From Leifsonia sp. AG29 (lineage in GTDB: Bacteria; Actinomycetota; Actinomycetes; Actinomycetales; Microbacteriaceae), in the NCBI RefSeq assembly GCF_009765225.1, contig NZ_VMSF01000001.1, positions 3,534,001 to 3,598,000 of the forward strand: 64,000 bases of DNA. The letters are read 5' to 3'. Made by a program: the position numbers and the translations under genes. The notes under the pieces were generated by a model. That model was not told the DNA's origin. It ran no database searches and saw only the letters and a program-made list of their open reading frames with translations. How positions within the stretch are numbered: the first letter of the stretch is position 1; the number at the start of each line of letters is the position of its first letter. Shown here piece after piece: positions 45,260 through 54,784 of the stretch.

Positions 45260-46176
45260 GATGGTCGCAACGGCGCAGCGGCAGCAATGCTTCCGGCGTG
45301 ACGCTCACAGACGGTCCCGCCGCACGCCTCGCACACGACGAGCTGCTCGCGACAGCTCGGATCGGCGCAGTTCCGCATCCGGCTCGTCGCGTCGCCGCAG
45401 ACCGCGCAGTGCCCGATCGTCGCGGGGGTGCCGCTGAAGGACACCGAGCCGCGGCCGTCGAACACGTACAGCGACCCCTCCCACAGGCCCGCGTCGCCGA
45501 AGCGCTCGCCGTAGCGGACGATCCCGCCGTCGAGCTGGTAGACCTCGCCGAAGCCGCGGCTCCGCATGAGACCCGATAGCACTTCGCACCGGATGCCGCC
45601 CGTGCAGTAGGTGACGACGGGCTTGTCCTTCAGGTGGTCGTAGCGCCCGCTGTCGAGTTCGGCGACGAAGTCGCGCGTGGTGGAGACGTCCGGCACGACG
45701 GCTCCGCGGAACCGTCCGATCTCCGCCTCGAAGCGGTTGCGGCCGTCGAACAGGACGACGTCGTCGCGCTCGGAGAGGAGCCGGTGGAGGTCGTCGGGGG
45801 CGAGGCGCGTGCCCCCGCCGACGACGCCGCCGTCGTCGACCTCGAGCTCGTCGGGGGCGCCGAACGAGACGATCTCGTCGCGCACCTTCACCGACAGCTT
45901 CGGGAAGTCGACGCTGCGTCCCTCCTCGTCGAGCCCGGTGCCCTCGCTCCACTTCACGTCGAGTTCCCGGAAGCCCGGGTACTCCCTGGTCCGGCGGACG
46001 TACCGCTTCACTGCGGCGAGCTCGCCGCCCAGCGTGCCATTGATGCCGTGCGGCGAGAGGAGGATCCGGCCGCGGAGGCCGAGGCCCTCGCAGAGCTCTC
46101 GCTGCCAGAGCCGGACGGCCTCCGGGTCGCTCAGCGGGGTGAACGCATAGAAGAGGAGAACCTTCGGCACGGCCAT
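45256..46176 (-). CDS. trhO: tRNA uridine(34) hydroxylase TrhO (YceA, rhodanese-like)
   Basis: A 306-residue enzyme that hydroxylates U34 of certain tRNAs with O2. The N-terminal ferredoxin-like domain ([28 protein letters not shown]) precedes a rhodanese domain with the catalytic cysteine in [17 protein letters not shown]. The C-terminal Cys-rich part ([28 protein letters not shown]) looks like a zinc-binding extension. I chose ATG 46176, six bases after TACCAT (46188-46183 minus strand); the longer frame upstream is not needed. Confidence 0.92.
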   Translation of the reverse strand: MAVPKVLLFYAFTPLSDPEAVRLWQRELCEGLGLRGRILLSPHGINGTLGGELAAVKRYVRRTREYPGFRELDVKWSEGTGLDEEGRSVDFPKLSVKVRDEIVSFGAPDELEVDDGGVVGGGTRLAPDDLHRLLSERDDVVLFDGRNRFEAEIGRFRGAVVPDVSTTRDFVAELDSGRYDHLKDKPVVTYCTGGIRCEVLSGLMRSRGFGEVYQLDGGIVRYGERFGDAGLWEGSLYVFDGRGSVSFSGTPATIGHCAVCGDATSRMRNCADPSCREQLVVCEACGGTVCERHAGSIAAAAPLRPS

Positions 46177-46300
46177 CGGACCATGGTAGGCGAGCCGCGT
46201 CCGGGACGCGCCGGCCGCGGGACGGCGCCCCTCGCTGCGAGTCCCGGAAGAATCGTTAGTCTGCCGTTCAGCAGAATGGGGCATCGTAGAGGTAGCGTCC

Positions 46301-47131
46301 GTGAGACCTGAGGGGCGCCGGCAGCGGCAGAAGGGCGGGTCCTTGCGAACCCTGGTCATCATCCCCACCTACAACGAGCGGGAGAACATCGGCCCGATCG
46401 TGGGACGGCTGCGTGCGTCGGTGCCCGAGGCCGATGTGTTGATCGTGGATGACGGGTCGCCGGATGGGACCGGTGAGCTGGCGGATGCGCTCGCGGCGAC
46501 CGACGGGAACGTGTTCGTCCTGCATCGCACGGCGAAGGAGGGGCTCGGCGCCGCGTACCGGGAGGGGATCCGCTGGGCGCTCGATGCCGGGTACGACGCC
46601 GTGGTCGAGATGGACGCGGATGGTTCGCACCAGCCCGAGCAGCTGCCGCGGCTGCTGGACGCGGTCCGCGGTCACGATGCGGCAGACCCGACGGCCGGCG
46701 CGGATCTGGTCCTGGGCTCCCGATGGGTGCCGGGCGGCAGCGTGGTCAACTGGCCGGCGTCGCGGCGACTGATCTCGCGTGGCGGGAGCACCTACTCGCG
46801 GCTGATGCTCGGCGTGCCGATCCGGGACATCACCGGAGGGTACCGGGTGTTCACCGCCGAGGCGCTGCGCCGGATCCGGTTCGAGCAGACCGAGAGCCAG
46901 GGGTACTGCTTCCAGATCGACATGGCCCGCCGTGCCTATGAGGCCGGTCTTGCGGTCGCGGAGGTGCCGATCACGTTCGTCGAGCGCGAGCGCGGCTCCT
47001 CCAAGATGAGCAGCGGAATCGTCGTGGAGGCGATGGCCCGGGTGACCCTGTGGGGCATCACCGGGCTGCCGCACCGGTTCCGCCACCGCGAACCCGTCCA
47101 GGTGGTGAGCGAGCCGGCACAGGGGGCGTAG
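46301..47131 (+). CDS. Polyprenol monophosphomannose synthase-like glycosyltransferase (GT2)
   Basis: A glycosyltransferase of about 276 residues. The GT2 nucleotide site is [10 protein letters not shown] and VDDGSPDGT, and the metal motif is [14 protein letters not shown]. The later [18 protein letters not shown] and [11 protein letters not shown] blocks match polyprenol-phosphate mannose synthases (Ppm1 catalytic domain). It would transfer mannose from GDP-mannose to polyprenyl phosphate for lipoglycan or protein glycosylation. It has no C-terminal transmembrane or fused Lnt domain. Start uncertain: GTG 46301 or TTG 46343 (MRTLVII). Confidence 0.88.
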   Translation: MRPEGRRQRQKGGSLRTLVIIPTYNERENIGPIVGRLRASVPEADVLIVDDGSPDGTGELADALAATDGNVFVLHRTAKEGLGAAYREGIRWALDAGYDAVVEMDADGSHQPEQLPRLLDAVRGHDAADPTAGADLVLGSRWVPGGSVVNWPASRRLISRGGSTYSRLMLGVPIRDITGGYRVFTAEALRRIRFEQTESQGYCFQIDMARRAYEAGLAVAEVPITFVERERGSSKMSSGIVVEAMARVTLWGITGLPHRFRHREPVQVVSEPAQGA

Positions 47132-47140
47132 GTTGACGTC

Positions 47141-47671
47141 ATGAGCGAAGACCCCCTGGCGCGCTTCGGCGCCGTGCCCCAGTTCACCCTGACCAGCGAC
47201 GACGTCGCCGACGACCGTCCGCTCTCCCGCGAGCAGTGGGGAGCCGGCGGCGGTGGCGGCGACATCTCGCCCCAGCTGTCGTGGAGCGGCTTCCCGGCTG
47301 AGACGAAGAGCTTCGCCGTGACCATCCACGACCCCGACGCCCCGACCGGTTCCGGCTTCTGGCACTGGGCCGTCTACAACATCCCGGCGTCGGTCACCTC
47401 GCTGCCCGCGAACGCCGGTGCCGAGGGAGGCGCGAACCTCCCGCAGGGCGCCGCGATGCTGTCGAACGAGCTCGGCTCGAAGAGCTTCACCGGAGCCGGC
47501 CCTCCTCCCGGGACGGGCACGCACCACTACCACATCGTCGTGCACGCCCTCGATGTGGACCACCTCGACCTCGACCCGGCGTCGACGCCCGCGGTGCTCG
47601 GCTTCAACGCGCACTTCCACACGCTCGCCCGTGCCGTGCTCACACCGGTGGCGACGGCCGGCGACATCTGA
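47141..47671 (+). CDS. YbhB/YbcL-family PEBP-like protein
   Basis: A 176-residue phosphatidylethanolamine-binding-protein-fold protein. The ligand-pocket signature is FAVTIHDPDAPTGSGFWHWAVYNIP, followed by the GAGPPPGTGTHHYHIVVHALD segment. It has no signal peptide. The bacterial role is poorly defined. The ATG at 47141 lies six bases after TAGGTT (47129-47134), a leaderless start. It is convergent with the LysE gene. Confidence 0.9.
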   Translation: MSEDPLARFGAVPQFTLTSDDVADDRPLSREQWGAGGGGGDISPQLSWSGFPAETKSFAVTIHDPDAPTGSGFWHWAVYNIPASVTSLPANAGAEGGANLPQGAAMLSNELGSKSFTGAGPPPGTGTHHYHIVVHALDVDHLDLDPASTPAVLGFNAHFHTLARAVLTPVATAGDI

Positions 47672-47728
47672 TCGGACGACGGGCGGGGCGACGCGCCAGG
47701 TGGCACGCGCCGCTCGGCGCCGCACGGA

Positions 47729-48364
47729 TCAGTGCTTCGCGCCGGTGAGCGCCAGCACGCCTCCCAGGCCGATCATGAGCGCCCCGCCCGTCGCGCCGAG
47801 CCGCTCCACCCGCTTCGGCGAGCGTCCGAACCACTCGCGCGCCGTCCCGGCGACGAGCGCCCAGACGCTGTCGGAGATCAGCGCGAGGGCGAGGAACACC
47901 AGCCCGAGCTCCAGGAGCTGCAGCGGGATCGACCCGGCGTGGTAGTCGACGAACTGGGGGAGCACGGCCACGAAGAACACGAGCGACTTCGGGTTCGTCA
48001 GACCGACGATGAAGCCCTCGCCGAGGATCCGCCAGGGTGAGCGATACAGCACCGCCTCGTGCGTCACCGCGGTGTGCCTGCGGTGCCGGATGGCCTGGAT
48101 CCCGAGGTAGACGAGGTAGGCGGCGCCGGCGAACTTGATGATCGTGAACAGGACGAGCGACTGCGCGACGACGGCTCCGATCCCGATCGCCACCGCCGCG
48201 ATGAGCGGGAGCATCCCGATCGCGTTGCCCACGACGCTGAGGAGGCCGCCGAGCCTCCCGAGCGCCAGCGACCGGCCGATCACGAAGAGCACGCTCGGGC
48301 CGGGCACGACGATGAGGGCCAGCGACGCGAGCGCGAAGGCGAGCAGCGACTCGGCGGGGACCAT
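47729..48364 (-). CDS. LysE/RhtB-family amino acid exporter
   Basis: A 211-residue membrane protein with six hydrophobic segments. The LysE-family signature is VVPGPSVLFVIGRSLALGRLGGLLSVVGNAIG, and GLTNPKSLVFFVAVLPQF is also typical. It exports an amino acid or similar small molecule; the substrate is unknown. The ATG at 48364 lies six bases after TACGCT (48376-48371 minus strand). Its promoter overlaps that of prpD, which starts only 31 bases away on the other strand. Confidence 0.9.
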   Translation of the reverse strand: MVPAESLLAFALASLALIVVPGPSVLFVIGRSLALGRLGGLLSVVGNAIGMLPLIAAVAIGIGAVVAQSLVLFTIIKFAGAAYLVYLGIQAIRHRRHTAVTHEAVLYRSPWRILGEGFIVGLTNPKSLVFFVAVLPQFVDYHAGSIPLQLLELGLVFLALALISDSVWALVAGTAREWFGRSPKRVERLGATGGALMIGLGGVLALTGAKH

Positions 48365-48370
48365 GTCGGC

Positions 48371-48389
48371 AGCGTAGGGGAGGTAGGTT
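48371..48389. promoter_or_regulatory. Overlapping divergent -10 elements of lysE-like gene and prpD
   Basis: TACGCT (48376-48371, leftward) and TAGGTT (48384-48389, rightward) are only seven bases apart, each six bases from its own start codon. Each promoter's -35 region would lie in the other gene's first codons, so two polymerases could hardly bind at once. Confidence 0.55.
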
Positions 48390-48395
48390 CGATAC

Positions 48396-49967
48396 GTGAA
48401 GCTCCACGACGTCCGTGTCCATAGAAGCGACGAGAACCTCGCCCGGGAGGACCAGCTCGCGTGGTCGATCGCCCGGGTCGCGGCCGATCCCGTGGAGGTG
48501 GACTCCGACGTCGTCGACATGGTGGTCAACCGGGTGATCGACAATGCCGCCGTGGCCGCCGCCTCCCTCACCCGCCGGCCCGTCGTGTCGGCCCGCTCGC
48601 AGGCGCTGGCGCACCCGCTGCCGGTCCGCGAGCTGGAGGAGCTCACCGCGAGCACCGATCATCCGCAGGACGGCTCGACCGTCTTCGGCGAGCGCCCCGA
48701 GGTGCGCGTCTCGCCGGAGTGGGCGGCCTGGGCGAACGGCGTGGCGGTGCGCGAGCTCGACTTCCACGACACCTTCCTGGCGGCCGAGTACTCGCACCCG
48801 GGTGACAACATCCCGCCGGTCACCGCTGTCGCCCAGCACGCCGCGCGAGCCTTCGGGCTGACCGGTCGCGACCTGATCCGCGGCATCGCCACCGGCTACG
48901 AGATCCAGATCGACCTGGCGCGCGCGATCAGCCTCCACAAGCACAAGATCGACCACGTCGCCCATCTGGGACCGTCGGCCGCGGCGGGCATCGGGACGCT
49001 GCTGCACCTCCCGCCCGAGGTGATCTTCCAGGCGATCGGGCAGGCCCTCCACACGACCACCGCCACCCGCCAGTCGCGCAAGGGTGAGATCTCGAGCTGG
49101 AAGGCGCACGCCCCGGCCTTCGCCGGCAAGATGGCCGTGGAGGCGATCGACCGGGCGATGCGCGGCGAGACCAGCCCGACCCCGATCTACGAGGGCGAGG
49201 ACGGCGTCATCGCCTGGCTGCTCGATGGTCCGGAGGCGTCGTACCGGGTCCCGCTGCCGGAGCCGGGGGAGCCGAAGCGCGCCATCCTCGACTCGTACAC
49301 CAAGGAGCACTCGGCCGAGTATCAGGCGCAGGCGTGGATCGACCTCGCCCGCAAGCTGCACCGCGAGCACCCGGAGGCGGCCGACCCGTCGCGCGTGGAG
49401 AGCATCGTCATCCACACCTCGCACCACACCCACTACGTGATCGGCTCGGGGGCGAACGACCCGCAGAAATACGATCCGACCGCCTCGCGCGAGACCCTCG
49501 ACCACAGCATCCCGTACATCTTCACCGTCGCCCTGCAGGACGGCGGCTGGCACCACGTCGAGTCGTACCTGCCGTCGCGCGCGGGCCGCCCCGACACGGT
49601 GGCGCTCTGGCGCAAGGTCACGACGACCGAGGACGCCGAGTGGACGCGTCGCTACCACTCGACCGATCCCGCGGAGCAGGCGTTCGGCGGCCGCGTGGTG
49701 ATCACGCTCACCGACGGCCGCGTCATCGCCGACGAGATCGCCGTGGCGGACGCCCACCCGCTCGGTGCCCGGCCGTTCGCGCGCGCCGACTACGTCGCGA
49801 AGTTCCGGACCCTCGCCGCCGACGCGCTCGAGGAGGCGGAGATCGAGCGGTTCCTCGCGGTCGCCGAGCGCCTCCCGGAGCTCACCGCCGCCGAGCTCGG
49901 CGGCCTCACCATCACCGCGCGCCCGGGGCTGCTCGCCGGCTCGCCCGCGCCGAAGGGACTGTTCTGA
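48396..49967 (+). CDS. prpD: 2-methylcitrate dehydratase
   Basis: A 523-residue enzyme of the MmgE/PrpD family, dehydrating 2-methylcitrate in the methylcitrate cycle for propionyl-CoA use. Recognisable segments are [44 protein letters not shown] and [18 protein letters not shown] 48396 follows TAGGTT by six bases, so the mRNA is probably leaderless. Its stop shares one base with the prpB start (TGATG at 49965-49969). No PrpR regulator is adjacent. Confidence 0.93.
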   Translation: MKLHDVRVHRSDENLAREDQLAWSIARVAADPVEVDSDVVDMVVNRVIDNAAVAAASLTRRPVVSARSQALAHPLPVRELEELTASTDHPQDGSTVFGERPEVRVSPEWAAWANGVAVRELDFHDTFLAAEYSHPGDNIPPVTAVAQHAARAFGLTGRDLIRGIATGYEIQIDLARAISLHKHKIDHVAHLGPSAAAGIGTLLHLPPEVIFQAIGQALHTTTATRQSRKGEISSWKAHAPAFAGKMAVEAIDRAMRGETSPTPIYEGEDGVIAWLLDGPEASYRVPLPEPGEPKRAILDSYTKEHSAEYQAQAWIDLARKLHREHPEAADPSRVESIVIHTSHHTHYVIGSGANDPQKYDPTASRETLDHSIPYIFTVALQDGGWHHVESYLPSRAGRPDTVALWRKVTTTEDAEWTRRYHSTDPAEQAFGGRVVITLTDGRVIADEIAVADAHPLGARPFARADYVAKFRTLAADALEEAEIERFLAVAERLPELTAAELGGLTITARPGLLAGSPAPKGLF

Positions 49968-50866
49968 TGCTGTACTCCTCCCTCCCCGCCCACGAGAAGC
50001 GCGCAGCGTTCCGTGCCCGGCTGGCCTCCGGCGAGCTCGTGCGGATGCCCGGCGCGTTCAACCCGCTGAGCGCCCGGCTGATCGAGCGCAAGGGCTTCGA
50101 GGGCGTCTACATCTCGGGCGCCGTGCTCTCGGCCGACCTCGGGCTGCCGGACATCGGCCTCACCACGCAGACCGAGGTCGCGGGCCGCTCGGCCCAGATC
50201 GCGCGCATGACGGACCTCCCCGCGCTCGTCGACGCCGACACCGGCTTCGGCGAGCCCATGAACGTCGCCCGCACCGTGCAAGCGCTGGAAGACGCCGGCG
50301 TGGCCGGCCTCCACATCGAGGACCAGGTCAACCCCAAGCGGTGCGGCCACCTCGACGGCAAGCAGGTCGTCGACGAGGAAACCGCGCTCAAGCGCATCCG
50401 GTCGGCCGCCGACGCCCGCCGCGACGCGAATCTCCTCATCATGGCGCGCACCGACATCCGCGCGGTCGAGGGCCTGGAGGCGGCGATCGACCGGGCGAAG
50501 GCCCTCGTCGACGCGGGCGCCGACGCGATCTTCCCGGAGGCGATGGCCGACCTCGCCGAGTTCGAGGCCGTGCGCCAGGCGGTCGACGTGCCGATCCTCG
50601 CCAACATGACCGAGTTCGGGAAGAGCGACCTCTTCACCGTCGACCAGCTGCGCGACGTCGGGGTGAACATCGTCATCTGGCCGGTGTCGCTCCTCCGCTT
50701 GGCCATGGGCGCCGCCGAGCGCGGGCTCGACCAGCTCGTCTCGGGTGGAACGCTCGAGCCGATGCTCGGCGACATGCAGCATCGCGCCGACCTCTACGAC
50801 CTGATTGACTACGAGGGGTACACCGCGTTCGACACGTCGGTGTACAACTTCGAGGTCCGGCGCTAG
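49967..50866 (+). CDS. prpB: Methylisocitrate lyase
   Basis: A 299-residue enzyme splitting 2-methylisocitrate into pyruvate and succinate. The catalytic loop NPKRCGHLDGK is intact. The metal-site segments VDADTGFGEP and HIEDQVNPKRCG are present, and MARTDIRAVEG is conserved. The start overlaps prpD by one base. It lies between prpD and prpC in a three-gene operon. Confidence 0.95.
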   Translation: MLYSSLPAHEKRAAFRARLASGELVRMPGAFNPLSARLIERKGFEGVYISGAVLSADLGLPDIGLTTQTEVAGRSAQIARMTDLPALVDADTGFGEPMNVARTVQALEDAGVAGLHIEDQVNPKRCGHLDGKQVVDEETALKRIRSAADARRDANLLIMARTDIRAVEGLEAAIDRAKALVDAGADAIFPEAMADLAEFEAVRQAVDVPILANMTEFGKSDLFTVDQLRDVGVNIVIWPVSLLRLAMGAAERGLDQLVSGGTLEPMLGDMQHRADLYDLIDYEGYTAFDTSVYNFEVRR

Positions 50867-50915
50867 TCCGCCGGGCCCCTCCCATCACGAGCCAGCAGCG
50901 AAGGAGCGCCGAGCC

Positions 50916-52043
50916 ATGACCGACCCCGAGATCCACAGGGGCCTCGCCGGGGTGGTCGTCGACACGACCACCATCTCGTCCGTGAACCCCGAGACCAACT
51001 CGCTGCTGTACCGCGGGTACCCCGTGCAGGAGCTCGCGAAGAACTGCTCCTTCGAGGAGGTCGCCTACCTCCTCTGGCACGGCGAGCTGCCCTCGACGGA
51101 CGAGCTCATCGCGTTCGAGGCGCAGGAGCGCTCGCTCCGCGTCCTCGATGAGCGGACCCGCCGCGCCATCGACGACGTCCCGGCGTCCGCCCACCCGATG
51201 GACGCCCTCCGCACCGCGGTGAGCGAGCTCGGCGCCCTGGACGAGACCCTCCAGCAGCCCGGCGCGATCCTCGACCCGGAGCTGAACCAGACCCGGGCCG
51301 TCCACCTGCTGGCGCAGCTGCCGACGATCGTCGCCTACGTCCAGCGCCGCGGTCGCGGCCTCGAGGCCGTCGAACCGCGCGACGACCTCGACTACGCGCG
51401 CAACTTCCTCTACATGACCTTCGGCGAGGTGCCGGACGACGTGGTCGTCGACGCCTTCCGGGTGTCGCTCGTGCTCTACGCGGAGCACTCGTTCAACGCC
51501 TCCACCTTCACGGCCCGCGTCATCGCCTCGACGCTCTCCGACGTCTACTCGGCGGTCACCGGGGCGATCGGCGCGCTGAAGGGTCCGCTGCACGGCGGCG
51601 CCAACGAGGCGGTCATGCACGCCTTCGACGAGATCGGCTCCGCCGACCGTGCGGAGCCGTGGCTCGACGAGGCCCTCGCCGCGAAGCGGAAGATCATGGG
51701 CTTCGGCCACCGGGTCTACAAGCACGGCGACTCGCGGGTCCCGACCATGCGCGCCTCCCTGGTCGACCTCGTCGAGCACTACGACCGTCAGGAGCTCCTC
51801 GACCTCTACGAGGCCCTCGAGAACGCGATGGCCGAGCGCAAGAACATCAAGCCCAACCTCGACTACCCGTCGGGCCCGGCCTACAGCCTCATGGGGTTCG
51901 ACACCGAGACGTTCACGCCCCTCTTCGCGGCCGCTCGCGTGACCGGCTGGACGGCCCACGTGTTCGAGCAGTACGCCGCGAACTCGCTGATCCGGCCGCT
52001 CTCGCAGTACACCGGGCCCGCGGAGCGCCACCTGGCGCGCTGA
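50916..52043 (+). CDS. prpC: 2-methylcitrate synthase / citrate synthase
   Basis: A 375-residue enzyme condensing propionyl-CoA (or acetyl-CoA) with oxaloacetate. Active-site segments are KGPLHGGANEAVM (substrate histidine), MGFGHRVYKHGDSR (second histidine) and the aspartate in FDTETFTPLF. Its place after prpD-prpB supports the methylcitrate role, though dual activity is common in actinobacteria. AAGGAG lies nine bases before the ATG at 50916. A terminator hairpin follows at 52057-52089. Confidence 0.93.
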   Translation: MTDPEIHRGLAGVVVDTTTISSVNPETNSLLYRGYPVQELAKNCSFEEVAYLLWHGELPSTDELIAFEAQERSLRVLDERTRRAIDDVPASAHPMDALRTAVSELGALDETLQQPGAILDPELNQTRAVHLLAQLPTIVAYVQRRGRGLEAVEPRDDLDYARNFLYMTFGEVPDDVVVDAFRVSLVLYAEHSFNASTFTARVIASTLSDVYSAVTGAIGALKGPLHGGANEAVMHAFDEIGSADRAEPWLDEALAAKRKIMGFGHRVYKHGDSRVPTMRASLVDLVEHYDRQELLDLYEALENAMAERKNIKPNLDYPSGPAYSLMGFDTETFTPLFAAARVTGWTAHVFEQYAANSLIRPLSQYTGPAERHLAR

Positions 52044-52056
52044 GCCCCCACACCGA

Positions 52057-52089
52057 GAAGCGCCCGGAGCCGACGGCCCCGGGCGCTTC
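52057..52089. terminator. Terminator between prpC and the thiolase gene
   Basis: GAAGCGCCCGG (52057-52067) and CCGGGCGCTTC (52079-52089) form a perfect 11-bp stem with an 11-base loop. It lies between converging genes and can serve both. Confidence 0.8.
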
Positions 52090-52114
52090 CGTGTCATAGA
52101 CACTGTCGACGCGG

Positions 52115-53302
52115 TCAGCGCCAGAGGAGCAGCGCCTCGCCCTGGCCGCCGCCGCCGCAGAGAGCGACGGCCGCGCGGCCGGAACCGCGCCGCGCGAGCT
52201 CGTGAGCCGCATGCCCCGCGAGCCGAGCACCCGAGGCGCCGATAGGGTGGCCGAGCGCGATCGCGCCCCCGTGCAGGTTGACCTTCTCGTCGCTGAGGCC
52301 GAGGTCGGCCATCGACTGCAGGGCAACGGCCGCGAACGCCTCGTTGATCTCGACGAAGTCGAGGTCGCCGACCGTCCAGTCGGTGCGGGCGAGCGCCGCG
52401 GTGATCGCGTTCGAGGGCTGCGAGTGGAGGGAGTTGTCGGGCCCCGCGACTTGGCCGGGAGCCCCGACGAACGCCAGCCAGTCGAGCCCGAGCCGCTCGG
52501 CGTTCTCGCGGCTGGTGAGCACGAGCGCGGCGGCGCCGTCGCTCAGCGGCGACGAGTTGCCCGCGGTGAGCGTGCCTCCCTCGGCGAAGCTCGGTCGGAG
52601 GGTCGCCAGGGACTCCGGCGTCGAGTTCGGCCGGACGCCCTCGTCGGCGTTGACCACGACCGGGTCGCCCTTGCGCTGCGGGATCGTCACCGGTGCGATC
52701 TCGTCCGCGAAGACCCCGGAGGCGGTGGCCGCGCCGGCGCGCTGGTGCGAGCCCGCCGCGAACGCATCCTGCGCCTCCCGAGTGAGGCCGAGCTTCTCGG
52801 TGTACTGCTCCGTGGAGGCGCCCATCGAGATCCCGTCGAAGGCGTCGGTGAGCCCGTCGTGAGCGGCCGAGTCGAGCGCCTGGATCGAGCCGTACGACCA
52901 GCCGAGGCGCGAGCCCGGGAGGACGTGCGGTGCGTTCGTCATCGACTCCTGGCCCCCGGCCACGACGACCGTCGCCTCGTTGGAGCGGATCAGGCGGGCG
53001 GCGTCGGTGACCGCCGCGAGGCCGGAGAGGCACACCTTGTTGATCGTTGTCGCAGGCACGTTCCACCCGATGCCGGCGGCGATGGCGGTCTGCCGCGCCG
53101 GGTTCTGGCCGGCCCCGGCCTGCAGCACCTGGCCGAAGATGACGGCGTCGACGTCGGCGGCGCTCACCCCCGACTGCTCGATTGCGCGCTTGAGTGCAAC
53201 AGTGCCCAGCTGCACCGCGGTCAGCGATGCGAGCGAGCCCTTGATCTTGCCGAACGGGGTGCGGGCGGCCGAGAGGATGACGACCTCGGTGGTCGGAGAC
53301 AT
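52115..53302 (-). CDS. Acetyl-CoA acetyltransferase (thiolase)
   Basis: A 395-residue thiolase. The acylated cysteine is in INKVCLSGLAA, the histidine in GGAIALGHPIGASGAR, and the second cysteine in ALCGGGGQGEALLL. NEAFAAVALQ is also conserved. It interconverts two acetyl-CoA and acetoacetyl-CoA, for fatty acid, isoprenoid or polyester metabolism. AAAGGAG lies seven bases before the ATG at 53302. Confidence 0.94.
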   Translation of the reverse strand: MSPTTEVVILSAARTPFGKIKGSLASLTAVQLGTVALKRAIEQSGVSAADVDAVIFGQVLQAGAGQNPARQTAIAAGIGWNVPATTINKVCLSGLAAVTDAARLIRSNEATVVVAGGQESMTNAPHVLPGSRLGWSYGSIQALDSAAHDGLTDAFDGISMGASTEQYTEKLGLTREAQDAFAAGSHQRAGAATASGVFADEIAPVTIPQRKGDPVVVNADEGVRPNSTPESLATLRPSFAEGGTLTAGNSSPLSDGAAALVLTSRENAERLGLDWLAFVGAPGQVAGPDNSLHSQPSNAITAALARTDWTVGDLDFVEINEAFAAVALQSMADLGLSDEKVNLHGGAIALGHPIGASGARLAGHAAHELARRGSGRAAVALCGGGGQGEALLLWR

Positions 53303-53347
53303 GGCGACACTCCTTTATGTCAGGGGTGCCTCCATTGTGTCACCGGC

Positions 53348-54676
53348 CTACGGGGTGAGGCGGGTGGGGCCGCGGAAGAGGTAGGTCGTCTCGCGCAGGT
53401 TCGACAGGTGCAGCATGAGCATGAGCACGCGCGCGAGCCCCATGCCGAAGCCGCCGTGCGGCGGGATGCCGTACCGGAACGTGGCGAGCACGTCCTCCAG
53501 CTCCTCCACCGACAGGCCCTTCTCGACGGCCTGCTTCTCGAGGATGTCGACGCGGTGCTCGCGCTGCGCGCCCGTGGAGATCTCGACGCCGTTGAAGATG
53601 AGGTCGTAGCTCTTGGTGAGCGACGGGTTCTCCTCGTAGCGCATGTGGTAGTACGGGCGGATGCTCGCCGCGTAGTCGGTGAGGAACACGAACTCGTGCC
53701 CGTACTGCTCCTTCACGTACGCGGAGATCCGGCGCTCGCCCTCCGGGTCCATGTCGTCGTCCTCGCGCGGGACCTCGTAGCCGCCCTCGGCCACGATGCG
53801 CTTCGCCTCGGCGAGCGGGATGCGCGGGAACGGCGTCGACGGGACGGTGACCTCGACGCCGAACAGCGCCTCGATCTCCTCGCCGTGCTTCTCCTTGACG
53901 GCGGTGAAGCCGGCGACCAGCAGCTCCTCGTGCACCTTCATGACGTCCTCGTGGCTGTCGATCCAGCTCAGCTCGGTGTCGATGCTGGTGAACTCCGTGG
54001 CGTGGCGGCTCGTGAAGCTCGGGTCGGCGCGGAACGCCGGGCCGATCTCGAACACGCGACCGAAACCGGCGGCCTGTGCCATCTGCTTGAAGATCTGCGG
54101 GCTCTGCGCGAGGTAGGCGGTGGTGTCGAAGTACGGCAGCTCGAACAGCTCGGCGCGCGACTCGGAGGCGGACGCCATGAGCTTCGGGGTGTGGATCTCG
54201 ACGAAGCCGTTCTCGACCCAGTACTGGCGGAGGGCGTGCTCGAACGTGGTCTGCACGCGGAAGATGAGGTTGTGCTTCGGCTCGCGGAGGTCGAGGAAGC
54301 GCCAGTCCATGCGCTTGTCGATGCCGCTGTCGGCGGCGATCGGCGTCTCGGGGATCGCGGCGGTCTCGACCGTGAGCGATTCGATCCGGATCTCGATGCC
54401 GCCGAGCTTCACGCGCTCGTCGTGCTTGAGCTGGCCGGTGACACGCACGAACGAACCCTGAGAGAGTCCGGAGATGGTGGTGGCGGGCTCGTCCGCGACG
54501 ACGGTGCCGTCCTCCGCGGTGGTGCGGGGGTTCACGAGCTGGACCGCGCCCGACTCGTCGCGCAGCACGACGAACTGCACCTTCTTCTGATCGCGGACGG
54601 TCTCGACCCATCCGGCGACACTGACGGGGCCGTCGGTGCGGGCGGCGAGGTCCTTGATCAATACGCGTGAAGTCAC
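53348..54676 (-). CDS. aspS: Aspartate--tRNA ligase, archaeal/short type (possibly non-discriminating)
   Basis: A 442-residue class II synthetase. The OB-fold domain (SVAGWVETVRDQKKVQFVVLRD) is followed by the catalytic core with motif 2 (FEIGPAFRADPSFTSRHATEFTSID) and motif 3 (GGFGMGLARVLMLML). It lacks the ~120-residue GAD insertion of ordinary bacterial AspRS (~590 residues), so it is of the archaeal/eukaryotic type. Such enzymes may also charge tRNA-Asn for the GatCAB route; this is not provable here. I chose GTG 54676, with TAGGCT eight bases upstream; GTG 54682 is possible. Confidence 0.93.
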   Translation of the reverse strand: MTSRVLIKDLAARTDGPVSVAGWVETVRDQKKVQFVVLRDESGAVQLVNPRTTAEDGTVVADEPATTISGLSQGSFVRVTGQLKHDERVKLGGIEIRIESLTVETAAIPETPIAADSGIDKRMDWRFLDLREPKHNLIFRVQTTFEHALRQYWVENGFVEIHTPKLMASASESRAELFELPYFDTTAYLAQSPQIFKQMAQAAGFGRVFEIGPAFRADPSFTSRHATEFTSIDTELSWIDSHEDVMKVHEELLVAGFTAVKEKHGEEIEALFGVEVTVPSTPFPRIPLAEAKRIVAEGGYEVPREDDDMDPEGERRISAYVKEQYGHEFVFLTDYAASIRPYYHMRYEENPSLTKSYDLIFNGVEISTGAQREHRVDILEKQAVEKGLSVEELEDVLATFRYGIPPHGGFGMGLARVLMLMLHLSNLRETTYLFRGPTRLTP

Positions 54677-54784
54677 GGTCACCTAGCCTACCGCCCGCGA
54701 TTCGGCCGGGCACCGGGTCCGCGGGCCGCGACGAGGGAGGCGCGCTCAGTGAATTCAAGGGATGCGGCTCCGTAGACTGTGACG

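Noticed and set aside
45256-46368. The longer N-terminus of TrhO, from 46368
   Set aside because: The extra 64 residues have low-complexity composition and overlap the promoter of the divergent gene; ATG 46176 with its -10 element gives the normal family N-terminus.
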